DNA of 64,000 nt. Source: Paracoccaceae bacterium. GTDB taxonomy: Bacteria; Pseudomonadota; Alphaproteobacteria; Rhodobacterales; Rhodobacteraceae. Position 1 is the stretch's first letter; each line of letters starts with the position of its first letter. The position numbers and the translations under genes were made by a program. Location of the stretch: assembly GCA_027486345.1 (NCBI GenBank), contig JAIXPH010000003.1, positions 1-64,000 of the forward strand, given 5' to 3'. Shown in pieces: positions 28,256-35,489 of the stretch. The notes below the pieces were generated by a model that made no database searches, had not been told where the DNA came from, and saw nothing but the letters and a program-made list of their open reading frames with translations.

Positions 28256-28519
28256 TCAGGGATGGGGGGCCAGCGCCTCGATCCCCGGTTTGTTGTCGCA
28301 AAAGGCGGGGAGAGAGACCGCCTGCACCTGATGGGCCAGAAAATCGGTGCAGGCCGGGACATGCCCGCAGCGCAGGCAGTGATCGACCATGCCCGCAAGC
28401 TCCGTCCGTGTCAGCCAGCCATCCACCACGGCATCGGTCAGGTTCACCCCTGCCACCCGCGCCATGCCGCGCGTCAATCCCCATGCGCGCGGGGCCTCTG
28501 CATATCCGATCATCGGCAT
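28256..28519 (-). CDS. DUF6455-like protein, 87 aa
   Basis: A small protein whose central segment MVDHCLRCGHVPACTDFLAH has a CxxCxxxxxC arrangement typical of DUF6455 proteins in Rhodobacteraceae; the cysteines could bind a metal. It is cytoplasmic, with a basic N-terminal helix (RAWGLTRGMARVAG). The function is unknown. It lies between the M48 peptidase gene and the YigZ-like gene, all on the minus strand. Confidence 0.8.
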   Translation of the reverse strand: MPMIGYAEAPRAWGLTRGMARVAGVNLTDAVVDGWLTRTELAGMVDHCLRCGHVPACTDFLAHQVQAVSLPAFCDNKPGIEALAPHP

Positions 28520-28593
28520 CGCTCCTGCTTGCAGCCTGAAGATCAGGATGGGCGGACACAGGTTGCGGCGCCTTGACGCAGATCAAATGGCGC

Positions 28594-29334
28594 TCACAGG
28601 CCCGACCCTCCCGCGCGCAGATCGGCCACGACTTGCGCCACCACCGCCTTGCGCTGACCATTCGGCGGATGGGTGCCAAGGAAGGCGTCCCCCGGATCGG
28701 GCAGGCGGTCAAAGAACCCTGTCCCCAGCACCGGATCATAGCCCGAGCGGTAGGCGATCTCCGCCCCCATCGCATCGGCCTGCAATTCAAACTCCTTGGC
28801 ATAGCTGCGGGCACCCACCGTGGCGGCGATGCCTGTCATCTGCTCCGCCGCCTGCGGCGAGGCCCCCGAGGCCGCCGCAAGGATCGCGGCCGCCAGCGCC
28901 GCCCCCTGGGCATTGGCCGCCGTCTGCGGCAGGTGGCCAAGGATATGGTGCGACGCCTCATGGCCCAGCACAAAGGCGATCTCGTCGGGATTGCGCGCAT
29001 CGCCGATCAGCGAGAGCGTGAAGCCCAGCACCGGACGCCCCTGACGGTCCAGTGTCTGGAAGGCGTTCGGCGGCTGGCCCAGGCGGTCATCGACCACGAT
29101 CAGGAAATCGCAATTCACCCCCCGGGTGCGGGCGCGGCAGACCTCTTCGGTCACGGGTTCCAGCCGCTGGACCACGTCGACGAAATTGCGCACGGCGGTG
29201 TCAGAGGGCAGTCGCGCAGAGGGTGCCGCGGCGGCGGGCACCGGCGCCGCGGGCGCTTGTCCTGTCATGGGGGGCGATGTGGGCACACAGGCCGACAGCA
29301 CGAGCACCGCAAACAGTCCGCCCATCATCCGCAT
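28594..29334 (-). CDS. M48-family metallopeptidase lipoprotein
   Basis: The precursor begins MRMMGGLFAVLVLSAC, with lipobox LSAC giving a predicted lipoprotein. The mature part has an Ala/Pro-rich linker, then LGHEASHHILGHL with the zinc motif HExxH near residue 154, and DAMGAEIAYRSGYD with the third ligand Glu. M48 peptidases of this periplasmic class act in envelope protein quality control; the target is not known. The 246-residue protein lacks membrane spans apart from the signal. Confidence 0.88.
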   Translation of the reverse strand: MRMMGGLFAVLVLSACVPTSPPMTGQAPAAPVPAAAAPSARLPSDTAVRNFVDVVQRLEPVTEEVCRARTRGVNCDFLIVVDDRLGQPPNAFQTLDRQGRPVLGFTLSLIGDARNPDEIAFVLGHEASHHILGHLPQTAANAQGAALAAAILAAASGASPQAAEQMTGIAATVGARSYAKEFELQADAMGAEIAYRSGYDPVLGTGFFDRLPDPGDAFLGTHPPNGQRKAVVAQVVADLRAGGSGL

Positions 29335-29511
29335 CGATCACCCCCCATGGATCACCCCCTGTGTCACCCGCCACCGCAGATTGTTGCCCAAAGGTAGCAA
29401 GCCGCAGCGCCGGGGGAAGAGGGAATGTCCCGGCCTCACGCAGCTTTGCCCCAAGGGCTTGGGCCGGGATTTCCGATTGCCGCTTGATCGGGCCTCGGCT
29501 AGCCTGTTGCC

Positions 29512-29751
29512 ATGTTCACCATCGAGCACGAATTCGACGCCACCGTGATCACCCTGATCGACGAAGGGCATGAGGGGCTGGTCGAGGATGTCACCATCCT
29601 TGCCTTCGAGGATTGCGTGACGCTGGAACAGGTCGATCCCGTCACGCAAGAACCCGTGCGCGTGGTGCTGTCCATGGCCCAATTGCGCGATCTGGCCGCG
29701 GCGCTGGACCTGCCGGAGGGCAGTTACCGGGTCGAGCGAAAGTTGGTCTGA
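29512..29751 (+). CDS. Conserved small acidic protein, 79 aa, unknown function
   Basis: The protein reads as a beta-rich fold: FTIEHEFDATVITLID, EDVTILAFEDCVTLEQV, and PVRVVLSMAQLRDLAAAL, ending with a GSYRVERKLV strand. No signal peptide or membrane segment. The codon use looks like the core genes, and the strong alternation of hydrophobic residues suggests a real protein, but I do not know the family. It diverges from the M48 gene. Confidence 0.6.
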   Translation: MFTIEHEFDATVITLIDEGHEGLVEDVTILAFEDCVTLEQVDPVTQEPVRVVLSMAQLRDLAAALDLPEGSYRVERKLV

Positions 29752-29782
29752 TCCGGCAAAGCGCAGGGCTGCGGCAGGCGCC

Positions 29783-29835
29783 GGGGGTTTTCCACCTCCG
29801 GACCCACGGAGGATATTTGCCGTAGAGAAAACCGT
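29783..29835 (-). repeat. AAATATCC intergenic element, copy F
   Basis: GGATATTT at 29811-29818; on the minus strand it follows the DUF167 gene stop by about 40 bases, then a short CCGGGGG-containing arm. Confidence 0.65.
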
Positions 29836-29857
29836 GGCAAGACGGAGAGCGACGGGC

Positions 29858-30115
29858 TTACGGCTCCAGCCGGAACACCTTGTCCCGTGCCGCAGCCCCG
29901 CGCAGCAGCGTCAGGCGGGTTTTGGCGACGCCCAAGGCATGGGCCAGCACCTCGATGACAGCGGCATTGGCTTTGCCATCCTCTGGCGCGGCAGTGACAC
30001 TGATACGCCACTGCCCATCCACCAATGCGACACCGGGCTGGCGTGCGCGCGGGGTGACGCGGACGCGGAATTCCGCACCGGGAATGGCAAGCGCGGCGTG
30101 GTCGCCCTTTTTCAT
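29858..30115 (-). CDS. DUF167/YggU-family protein, 85 aa
   Basis: Pattern of the YggU family: FRVRVTPRARQPGV, WRISVTAAPEDGKANAAVIEVLAHALGV and KTRLTLLRGAAARDKVFRL. The VTAAPEDGKAN and GxxxxxK positions are the conserved surface. Structural homologues are small alpha/beta proteins of unknown function, possibly nucleic-acid binding. The ATG at 30115 is used; an earlier one at 30214 gives a non-homologous basic N-terminus overlapping the divergent promoter. Confidence 0.85.
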   Translation of the reverse strand: MKKGDHAALAIPGAEFRVRVTPRARQPGVALVDGQWRISVTAAPEDGKANAAVIEVLAHALGVAKTRLTLLRGAAARDKVFRLEP

Positions 30116-30172
30116 GCCCTTTTCCTTTGCCCCGTCCCGGCCTAGCCTGCGCTTATCAAACGGGGGACAGGC

Positions 30173-31270
30173 ATGACCACGGGTTTTTACACGGATGAGC
30201 GCACCTTTTGGCATGGCGGCGGCCAGTATGCCTTTACCCTGCCGGTGGGCGGGTTGGTCCAGCCGGGCGGTGGGCTGCCCGAAAGCCCCGAAACCAAGCG
30301 GCGGTTTCGCAACCTGCTGGAGGTGACGGGTCTGGCGCGGGAATTGGCACTGTCAGGGGCAGAGGCGGCAACGTGGGAAGACCTCGCCCGCGTACATCCG
30401 GACAGCTATCTGGCCGCGTTCAAATCGCTGTCGGACAAGGGCGGCGGTGAACTTGGCCCCCGCGCGCCGTTCGGGGCGGGCGGTTTCGAGATTGCGGCGC
30501 TCTCGGCGGGGCTGGTGAAAGCGGCGCTTCTGGACGTGCTGGCGGGGCGGGTGGCCAATGCCTATGCCCTGTCGCGCCCGCCGGGGCATCATTGCTTGCC
30601 CGACCTGCCCAACGGGTTCTGTATGCTTGCCAACATCGCCATCGCCATTCGCGCCGCACAGGCGGCAGGTCTCGGGCGGCGCTTTGTGGTGATCGACTGG
30701 GATGTGCATCACGGCAACGGGACCGAGGCGATCTTCTACGAAGACCCCGAGGTGCTGACCATCTCGCTGCACCAAGACCGCAATTATCCGATGAACACAG
30801 GCTTTGTCGCCGACCGGGGTGCCGGGGCGGGCTTGGGGGCGAATATCAACATCCCCCTGCCGCCCGGCACCGGACATGTCGGGTATCTTGAGGCTTTCCA
30901 GCGCCTGGTCCTGCCCGCCGTGCAGGCGCACAAGCCCGATGCGATCATCGTCGCCTGCGGTTTTGACGCGGCGGCGGTCGATCCCCTTGGCCGGATGCTG
31001 GCCACCGCCGACACCTTCCGGGCGATGGCGCGGCTGACGCTGGACGCGGCGCGCGATCTGTGTGGCGGGCGGGTGATGATGGCGCATGAGGGCGGCTATT
31101 CCGAGGTTTACGTCCCCTTCTGCGGCCATGCCGTGCTGGAGGAGATGTCGGGCACCCGGATCCATGCCGCCGACCCGATGGCTGACACCCTGCGCCAGCG
31201 CCAGCCCGATGCCCGGTTCGACGCCTTTGTATCCGACTGGATCGACGGATTGGCCGAGGCCCTGCGTTGA
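30173..31270 (+). CDS. Class II histone deacetylase-family amidohydrolase
   Basis: A zinc-dependent deacetylase (365 residues). Visible: SRPPGHHCLPDLPNGFC with the active-site His pair near 139-140, WDVHHGNGTEAIF with zinc ligands Asp and His, ACGFDAAAVDPLG with the third Asp, and HEGGYSEVY near the end. Bacterial members remove acetyl groups from polyamines or small molecules; proteins are also possible. The loop around residue 25-40 is expanded (PVGGLVQPGGGLPESPETKRR). It is followed by a G/C hairpin and then the nitroreductase gene. Confidence 0.92.
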   Translation: MTTGFYTDERTFWHGGGQYAFTLPVGGLVQPGGGLPESPETKRRFRNLLEVTGLARELALSGAEAATWEDLARVHPDSYLAAFKSLSDKGGGELGPRAPFGAGGFEIAALSAGLVKAALLDVLAGRVANAYALSRPPGHHCLPDLPNGFCMLANIAIAIRAAQAAGLGRRFVVIDWDVHHGNGTEAIFYEDPEVLTISLHQDRNYPMNTGFVADRGAGAGLGANINIPLPPGTGHVGYLEAFQRLVLPAVQAHKPDAIIVACGFDAAAVDPLGRMLATADTFRAMARLTLDAARDLCGGRVMMAHEGGYSEVYVPFCGHAVLEEMSGTRIHAADPMADTLRQRQPDARFDAFVSDWIDGLAEALR

Positions 31271-31278
31271 TCTTTGCG

Positions 31279-31314
31279 GGGCGGGACGCGCCGGGCTTGA
31301 CCCGGCCCGCCCCA
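31279..31314 (+). terminator. G/C hairpin after deacetylase gene
   Basis: GGGGCGGG (31279-31286) and GCCGGG (31291-31296) pair with CCCGGC (31302-31307) and CCGCCCC (31308-31314). No T-run is present. Confidence 0.5.
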
Positions 31315-31348
31315 AGGGCCACGTCGGCCCCTGACACCGGAGTATGTG

Positions 31349-31927
31349 ATGCCTGAGAAAAACCCCGCCGTGCTGGATTACCTGTCCCGCCGCATGTCCC
31401 ATCCCGCCAAGGTCATGACCGGCCCCGCGCCCAGTCGGGCTGAGTTGGAGCCGATCCTGACCGCCGCCCTGCGCGTGCCCGATCATGGCAAGCTGGAGCC
31501 GTGGCGTCTGATCGTGGTGGAACGCCCCGCCATGGCGCGTCTGGCCGATCTCGCCGAGGCGCGGGCGCGCGAATTGGGCGGTGACGCAGAAAAGATCGAC
31601 AAGGGCCGCGGACAGTTCGACCGGGGGCATCTGGCGGTGGTCGTCATCGCCTCGCCCAAACCGTCCGAGAAAATCCCGACCGTGGAACAGCTTCTGTCCG
31701 CCGGTGCGCTGTGCATGAACATCCTGCATGCGGCAACGGCGGCGGGGTGGGGGGCGAATTGGCTGACGGGTTGGGTCAGCCATGATGTTGAGTTCATCGC
31801 CCGCGCCTTTGGTTGCACGCCGGGGGAAACCGTGGCTGGCATCATCCATATCGCGACGCCCGCCGCGGCGATGCCCGACCGCCCGCGCCCCGATCTGGCG
31901 CGTGTCGTCACCTATGCGGGGGTGTGA
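31349..31927 (+). CDS. Nitroreductase-family protein, 192 aa
   Basis: An FMN-dependent nitroreductase fold: SRRMSHPAKVMTGPAPSRAEL, RVPDHGKLEPWRLIVV (the FMN-binding R-xPDHxxxxPWR motif near 48-55), GALCMNILHAATAAGWGANWLTG and GTIHIATPAAAMPDRPRPDL-like C-terminus. It resembles the YdjA subgroup, whose members reduce nitro-compounds or metabolites. The next gene starts two bases after this stop, so the two are probably cotranscribed. Confidence 0.9.
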   Translation: MPEKNPAVLDYLSRRMSHPAKVMTGPAPSRAELEPILTAALRVPDHGKLEPWRLIVVERPAMARLADLAEARARELGGDAEKIDKGRGQFDRGHLAVVVIASPKPSEKIPTVEQLLSAGALCMNILHAATAAGWGANWLTGWVSHDVEFIARAFGCTPGETVAGIIHIATPAAAMPDRPRPDLARVVTYAGV

Positions 31928-31929
31928 CA

Positions 31930-32634
31930 GTGGGCGTGATCTGGGCGGCCTTCACCCGCGCCTTGGGGCAATGGGATGATTCGCGCTTTCGCAGGATCGT
32001 CTTTCTCGGCGTCGGACTGACATTGGGCATGTTGATCGCCCTGACCGTCCTGCTGCTCTGGGCGGTGCAATCCTTGACGCCCGACAACATCACGCTGCCC
32101 TTCGGTGCCGAATTCTGGGGCGTGCACGAGGTGCTGTCCGTGGGCTCGGTTCTGGTGATGCTGGGGCTGTCGGTGTTTCTGATGGTCCCCGTCGCCTCGG
32201 CCTTTTCCGGGCTGTTCCTTGAGGGGGTCGTCGATGCGGTCGAGGATCGCGCCTACCCCGCCCTGCCGCCCGCGCGCCCTCAGTCGCTGGCCGAGGGGAT
32301 GATCGCCTCTGTCAATTTCCTCGGTCTCATGCTGATCGCCAATCTGGGGGCGCTGCTGGTCTGGCCCTTTGCCGGGCCCTTCATCCCGCTGGTGTTCTGG
32401 GCGGTGAACGGCTGGCTTCTGGGGCAGGAATACTTCACCCTCGTGGCCCAGCGCCGGATGAGCCGGATCGAGGCCAAGCGCCTGCGCCGGGTGCATCGCG
32501 GCACGATCTGGCTGGCGGGCATCCTGATGGCCGCACCGCTGAGCGTGCCGGTCCTGAACCTGCTGATCCCGGTCTTCGGGGTTGCGACCTTTACCCACCT
32601 GTTCCACGCGCTGCACGCGCGGCGCGGGACTTAG
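31930..32634 (+). CDS. EI24/CysZ-like membrane protein, 234 aa
   Basis: A multi-span membrane protein in the EI24 group. Hydrophobic spans: residues about 18-42, 62-85, 125-150, 155-170 and 195-220. SAFSGLFLEGVVDAVEDRAYP and the FWAVNGWLLGQEYF motif match bacterial EI24 proteins; the E. coli relative CysZ imports sulfate. A sulfate role here is only inferred. The start is a GTG at 31930, two bases after the nitroreductase stop. It converges on the DUF1467 gene with a 4-base overlap. Confidence 0.8.
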   Translation: MGVIWAAFTRALGQWDDSRFRRIVFLGVGLTLGMLIALTVLLLWAVQSLTPDNITLPFGAEFWGVHEVLSVGSVLVMLGLSVFLMVPVASAFSGLFLEGVVDAVEDRAYPALPPARPQSLAEGMIASVNFLGLMLIANLGALLVWPFAGPFIPLVFWAVNGWLLGQEYFTLVAQRRMSRIEAKRLRRVHRGTIWLAGILMAAPLSVPVLNLLIPVFGVATFTHLFHALHARRGT

Positions 32635-32912
32635 GGGGCGGCGGGCGCATCCATCACACCGCGAAAGTCGATGTCGCGGATGGTGATGACGCCCGACAGG
32701 ACCACGGCGCACATGAACGCCCAGACGCCGAAGGCGATGAGGGTCGTGATCTTGGCCTTCCTTGCCACCACATGGCCTGCTGGCGCGCCCGCAGGCGTGC
32801 CCGGCGTCACCTCGCCCGCGTCGCCCTGACTGACGAAGCGCACGGGCAAGACCATGAAGAACACAAGGAACCACGTGGTGGCGAAAAGGACGATCGCGCC
32901 GGTGATGCTCAT
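32631..32912 (-). CDS. DUF1467 membrane protein, 93 aa
   Basis: Two membrane spans, residues about 5-24 (IVLFATTWFLVFFMVLPVRF) and 58-78 (LIAFGVWAFMCAVVLSGVI), with a Gly/Ala/Pro-rich loop between. The FVSQGDAGEV sequence after the first span is characteristic of DUF1467. It lies 3 bases after the methylmalonyl-CoA epimerase stop, so the two are in one operon; DUF1467 genes commonly follow mce in this family. Its role is unknown. Confidence 0.88.
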   Translation of the reverse strand: MSITGAIVLFATTWFLVFFMVLPVRFVSQGDAGEVTPGTPAGAPAGHVVARKAKITTLIAFGVWAFMCAVVLSGVITIRDIDFRGVMDAPAAP

Positions 32913-32915
32913 GGC

Positions 32916-33320
32916 TCAGACCTGTTCCAACTCAACGAGACAGCCGTTGAAATCCTTGGGATGCAAGAAGAGGACGGGCTTGCCATGCGCGCCGATCTTC
33001 GGCTCCCCGGTGCCCAGAACCCGCACGCCGCTTTCCTTCAGGCGGTCCCGCGCGGCAAGGATGTCGTCCACCTCATAGCAGATGTGATGGATGCCACCGG
33101 CGGGGTTCTTGTCCAGAAACCCCTTGATGGGGGAGTTCTCGCCCAAGGGGTACAAGAGTTCGATCTTGGTGTTCGGCAGTTCGATGAAGACCACCGTCAC
33201 GCCGTGATCGGGTTCGTCCTGCGGTGCGCCGACCTTTGCCCCCAATGTGCCGCGATACTGCGCGGCGGCGGCGGTCAGGTCCGGCACGGCGATTGCAACG
33301 TGGTTCAGGCGTCCGATCAT
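32916..33320 (-). CDS. mce: Methylmalonyl-CoA epimerase
   Basis: A 134-residue VOC-fold enzyme interconverting (2S)- and (2R)-methylmalonyl-CoA before the mutase. Metal ligands are visible as His in RLNHVAIAVPDL, His in GGIHHICYEV and the terminal Glu in CLVELEQV. It supports propionyl-CoA use, and complements MeaB encoded at 17331-18293. AAGGGGA precedes the ATG at 33320. Operon with the DUF1467 gene. Confidence 0.95.
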   Translation of the reverse strand: MIGRLNHVAIAVPDLTAAAAQYRGTLGAKVGAPQDEPDHGVTVVFIELPNTKIELLYPLGENSPIKGFLDKNPAGGIHHICYEVDDILAARDRLKESGVRVLGTGEPKIGAHGKPVLFLHPKDFNGCLVELEQV

Positions 33321-33503
33321 GCGATGTCCCCTTTTGCGCGCGACGTGCTGGCAGCTTTGCCCCGGTTATGGGGATGCGGGCAGGCACAGGCAAGGGGGGC
33401 AAGGCGGGGCGCAGGGTCGCAGGGGCGCTTAAGCGGTCCTTTACTCCTGCGGCGCAAAGATGACCGGACCGCTGTCGAGAGTGCCCGTTGAAAGGAGTTG
33501 CCG

Positions 33504-34178
33504 ATGCCGTCCGATCCCGCCGCCCCGCATGTCGTTTCCGATCCGATGGCCGCCTGCTGCACGGGCAAGACCGTGCTGGTGGTCGAAGACAGCCGCCACG
33601 CCTCGGACGCGCTGCGCCTGATGCTGCGCCACCTTGGCGCGCGGATGCGCCGCGCAGGCACGCTGGCAGAGGCGGGGCGTCACCTCACACTCTATCGCCC
33701 CGATGCCGTGGTGGTCGATCTGGGCCTGCCCGATGGTCCGGGAGAGCGGTTGATCGCATCGCTGGCGCTGAACCCCCGACGCCCGGCGCGAATCGTGGCC
33801 CTCTCGGCACTGCCCGAACGCGGCGATCCGGCGCTGGCCTGTGGAGCGGATGTCTTTCTGGAAAAGCCGGTGCCGGGTTTGCGCGCCTTGGCGGCGGCCT
33901 TGATGCCGGAGGCCACGCTGCCCAAATCGCTCGACGCGCCCGTTGCGGCACCGGACCGCCGCTCCCTGCGCGATGATCTGGAATCGGTCAGCGCGCTTTT
34001 GCAGGGCAAGCCGGATTCCAAGGCCTGCCGTTACGCGTCGGAATTCCTGTCGGGTCTGGCCTTGCAGACCGGCGACGGGCCGCTGGCCGCAATGGCCGCG
34101 CGGCTGTCTGATGGCGCGGATCCGGGGCTGTTGCTGCGCATGATCGCGGATCGTCGCGCCGCCTTGCCGATGCTTTAG
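33504..34178 (+). CDS. Single-domain response regulator with helical C-terminus
   Basis: Residues about 22-135 are a receiver domain: VLVVEDSRHASDALRLML (acid pair at the start), VVVDLGLPDGPGERLI with the phospho-acceptor Asp, LSALPERGDP with the conserved switch residue, and FLEKPVP with the Lys. The C-terminal 80 residues (SLRDDLESVSALLQGK, YASEFLSGLALQTGDG) are helical and carry no DNA-binding or enzyme motif. No histidine kinase is adjacent, so it is an orphan. GGAG lies 7 bases before the ATG at 33504. Confidence 0.8.
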   Translation: MPSDPAAPHVVSDPMAACCTGKTVLVVEDSRHASDALRLMLRHLGARMRRAGTLAEAGRHLTLYRPDAVVVDLGLPDGPGERLIASLALNPRRPARIVALSALPERGDPALACGADVFLEKPVPGLRALAAALMPEATLPKSLDAPVAAPDRRSLRDDLESVSALLQGKPDSKACRYASEFLSGLALQTGDGPLAAMAARLSDGADPGLLLRMIADRRAALPML

Positions 34179-34182
34179 GTGG

Positions 34183-34896
34183 TCAGAGACCCGGATCGTC
34201 GCTGACGCGCACCAGATTGGTCAGGTCGGAAAGACGTTCCCGCTGGCGGCCCTGCGCGTCGAAATTGGCGGGGTTCAGCCATGCGGCATAAGCCTCGCGC
34301 AGGGCGGGCCAATCCTGGTCGGTGATGGCGAACCATGCAGAATCGCGGTTGCGCCCCTTGAGGATCATGTGCTGGCGGAAGATGCCCTCATAGGAAAAGC
34401 CCAGCCGCTGCGCCGCGCGGCGCGAGGGCAGGTTCAGCGCGTTGCATTTCCATTCATAGCGGCGATAGCCGTTGGAAAACGCCCAGTCCATCATCAGATA
34501 CATCGCCTCTGTCGCCACGCGGCTGCGCTGAAGGGCGGGGGAAAAGCAGATGTGTCCCACCTCGATGCTGCCATGCTCGGGCGTGATGCGCAGGTAACTG
34601 GCCACCCCGACCGGATGGGTCGCGCCCAGTTCGGAGATCGCCCAGAACACCGGATCGCGGTTGGCGGTCGTCTCCTTGGCCCAGCGGTGATAGGCCGAGG
34701 CGGATGTGAACGGCCCGTAAGGCATGTAATCCCACAGCGCATCATGCCCTGCGAATTGCGCGAAGAGATGCGCCGCGTGCTGGTCGGCGTCCAGACGCTC
34801 CAGCCGGGCATAGCGGCCTTGCATCGGCGCTGTGTCCGGCCATGGCGCGGGTGCCCAGCCTGTCACCTCTGGCCCGATGTCCCGCCCTGTCCGCAT
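34183..34896 (-). CDS. GNAT acetyltransferase, RimJ/RimL-like, 237 aa
   Basis: A RimJ/RimL-type GNAT: RYARLERLDADQHAAHLFAQ, YHRWAKETTANRDPVFWAI, IEVGHICFSPALQRSRVATEA (acetyl-CoA region) and KCNALNLPSRRAAQRLGFSYEG. Members acetylate N-termini of ribosomal proteins or small amines; the substrate is unknown. The C-terminal extension (LREAYAAWLNPANFDAQGRQRERL) is longer than RimL. It is minus-strand, convergent with the receiver gene. Confidence 0.85.
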   Translation of the reverse strand: MRTGRDIGPEVTGWAPAPWPDTAPMQGRYARLERLDADQHAAHLFAQFAGHDALWDYMPYGPFTSASAYHRWAKETTANRDPVFWAISELGATHPVGVASYLRITPEHGSIEVGHICFSPALQRSRVATEAMYLMMDWAFSNGYRRYEWKCNALNLPSRRAAQRLGFSYEGIFRQHMILKGRNRDSAWFAITDQDWPALREAYAAWLNPANFDAQGRQRERLSDLTNLVRVSDDPGL

Positions 34897-34954
34897 GATC
34901 CGCCCCTTCTATCCGATGCCCCCCGTTATGCGGCGGCGCGGCGGGACTGTCCAT

Positions 34955-35440
34955 TCAGAAGCTAAACCCTTTGGGGTAATGGTGCAGGCCGTCAAAATCC
35001 GCCTTGCCCAAGGCCACGCCCGCACTGCGCAACGCGGCATAGCCCATGGTCAGGTGGAACAGGAAGTTCGGCATGCCGTAGAGATGCAGGAACGTCGCGC
35101 CATCCTGTTCCAGATCGGCGAAGCCCGCGCGATGACGGATGACGCGTCGGTCTGCCCCCACGAAATCTGCCGGGTCCAGATCGGCCAACAGTTGGTCCGC
35201 AGTGGCCAAGCGGTCGGGCAAGTCGGCGGGCAGGTCGGGCACAGCACGCCCCGCCAAGGGGAAAGCCACCCGCAGCGCGAAGCCCGTCGCCGTGGCGAAT
35301 TGCTGGCGCGCGGGAAAGGCATCCGCGATGCGCTGGTCCAGCGCCACCGGACCGACTTTTTCTGCCAGCGTCGCGATGCGGGCCAGATAATGCCGGAACA
35401 CCGGGACAGAGGCCACATAAAGCGGCGGCAAGTCAGACAT
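34955..35440 (-). CDS. DUF1993 protein, second copy, 161 aa
   Basis: The same family as the protein at 19731-20222 but strongly diverged: LYVASVPVFRHYLARIATLAEKV, a middle FALRVAFPLAGRAVPDLPADL, and a C-terminal LYGMPNFLFHLTMGYAALRSAGV that aligns with LPQFHFHLTTAYAILRHNGV in the other copy. One of the two His residues is replaced (FLFHL against FHFHL). Role unknown. It follows gcvP on the minus strand with a G/C hairpin in between. Confidence 0.8.
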   Translation of the reverse strand: MSDLPPLYVASVPVFRHYLARIATLAEKVGPVALDQRIADAFPARQQFATATGFALRVAFPLAGRAVPDLPADLPDRLATADQLLADLDPADFVGADRRVIRHRAGFADLEQDGATFLHLYGMPNFLFHLTMGYAALRSAGVALGKADFDGLHHYPKGFSF

Positions 35441-35460
35441 GGCGCACTCTCACAGGGTGC

Positions 35461-35483
35461 GGCGGGGGGCCGAAGCCCCCCGC
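35461..35483. terminator. Hairpin after gcvP
   Basis: GCGGGGGGC pairs with GCCCCCCGC across a CGAA-type loop. There is no T-run; it ends the gcvTHP operon or separates it from the DUF1993 gene. Confidence 0.55.
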
Positions 35484-35489
35484 CTGGTG

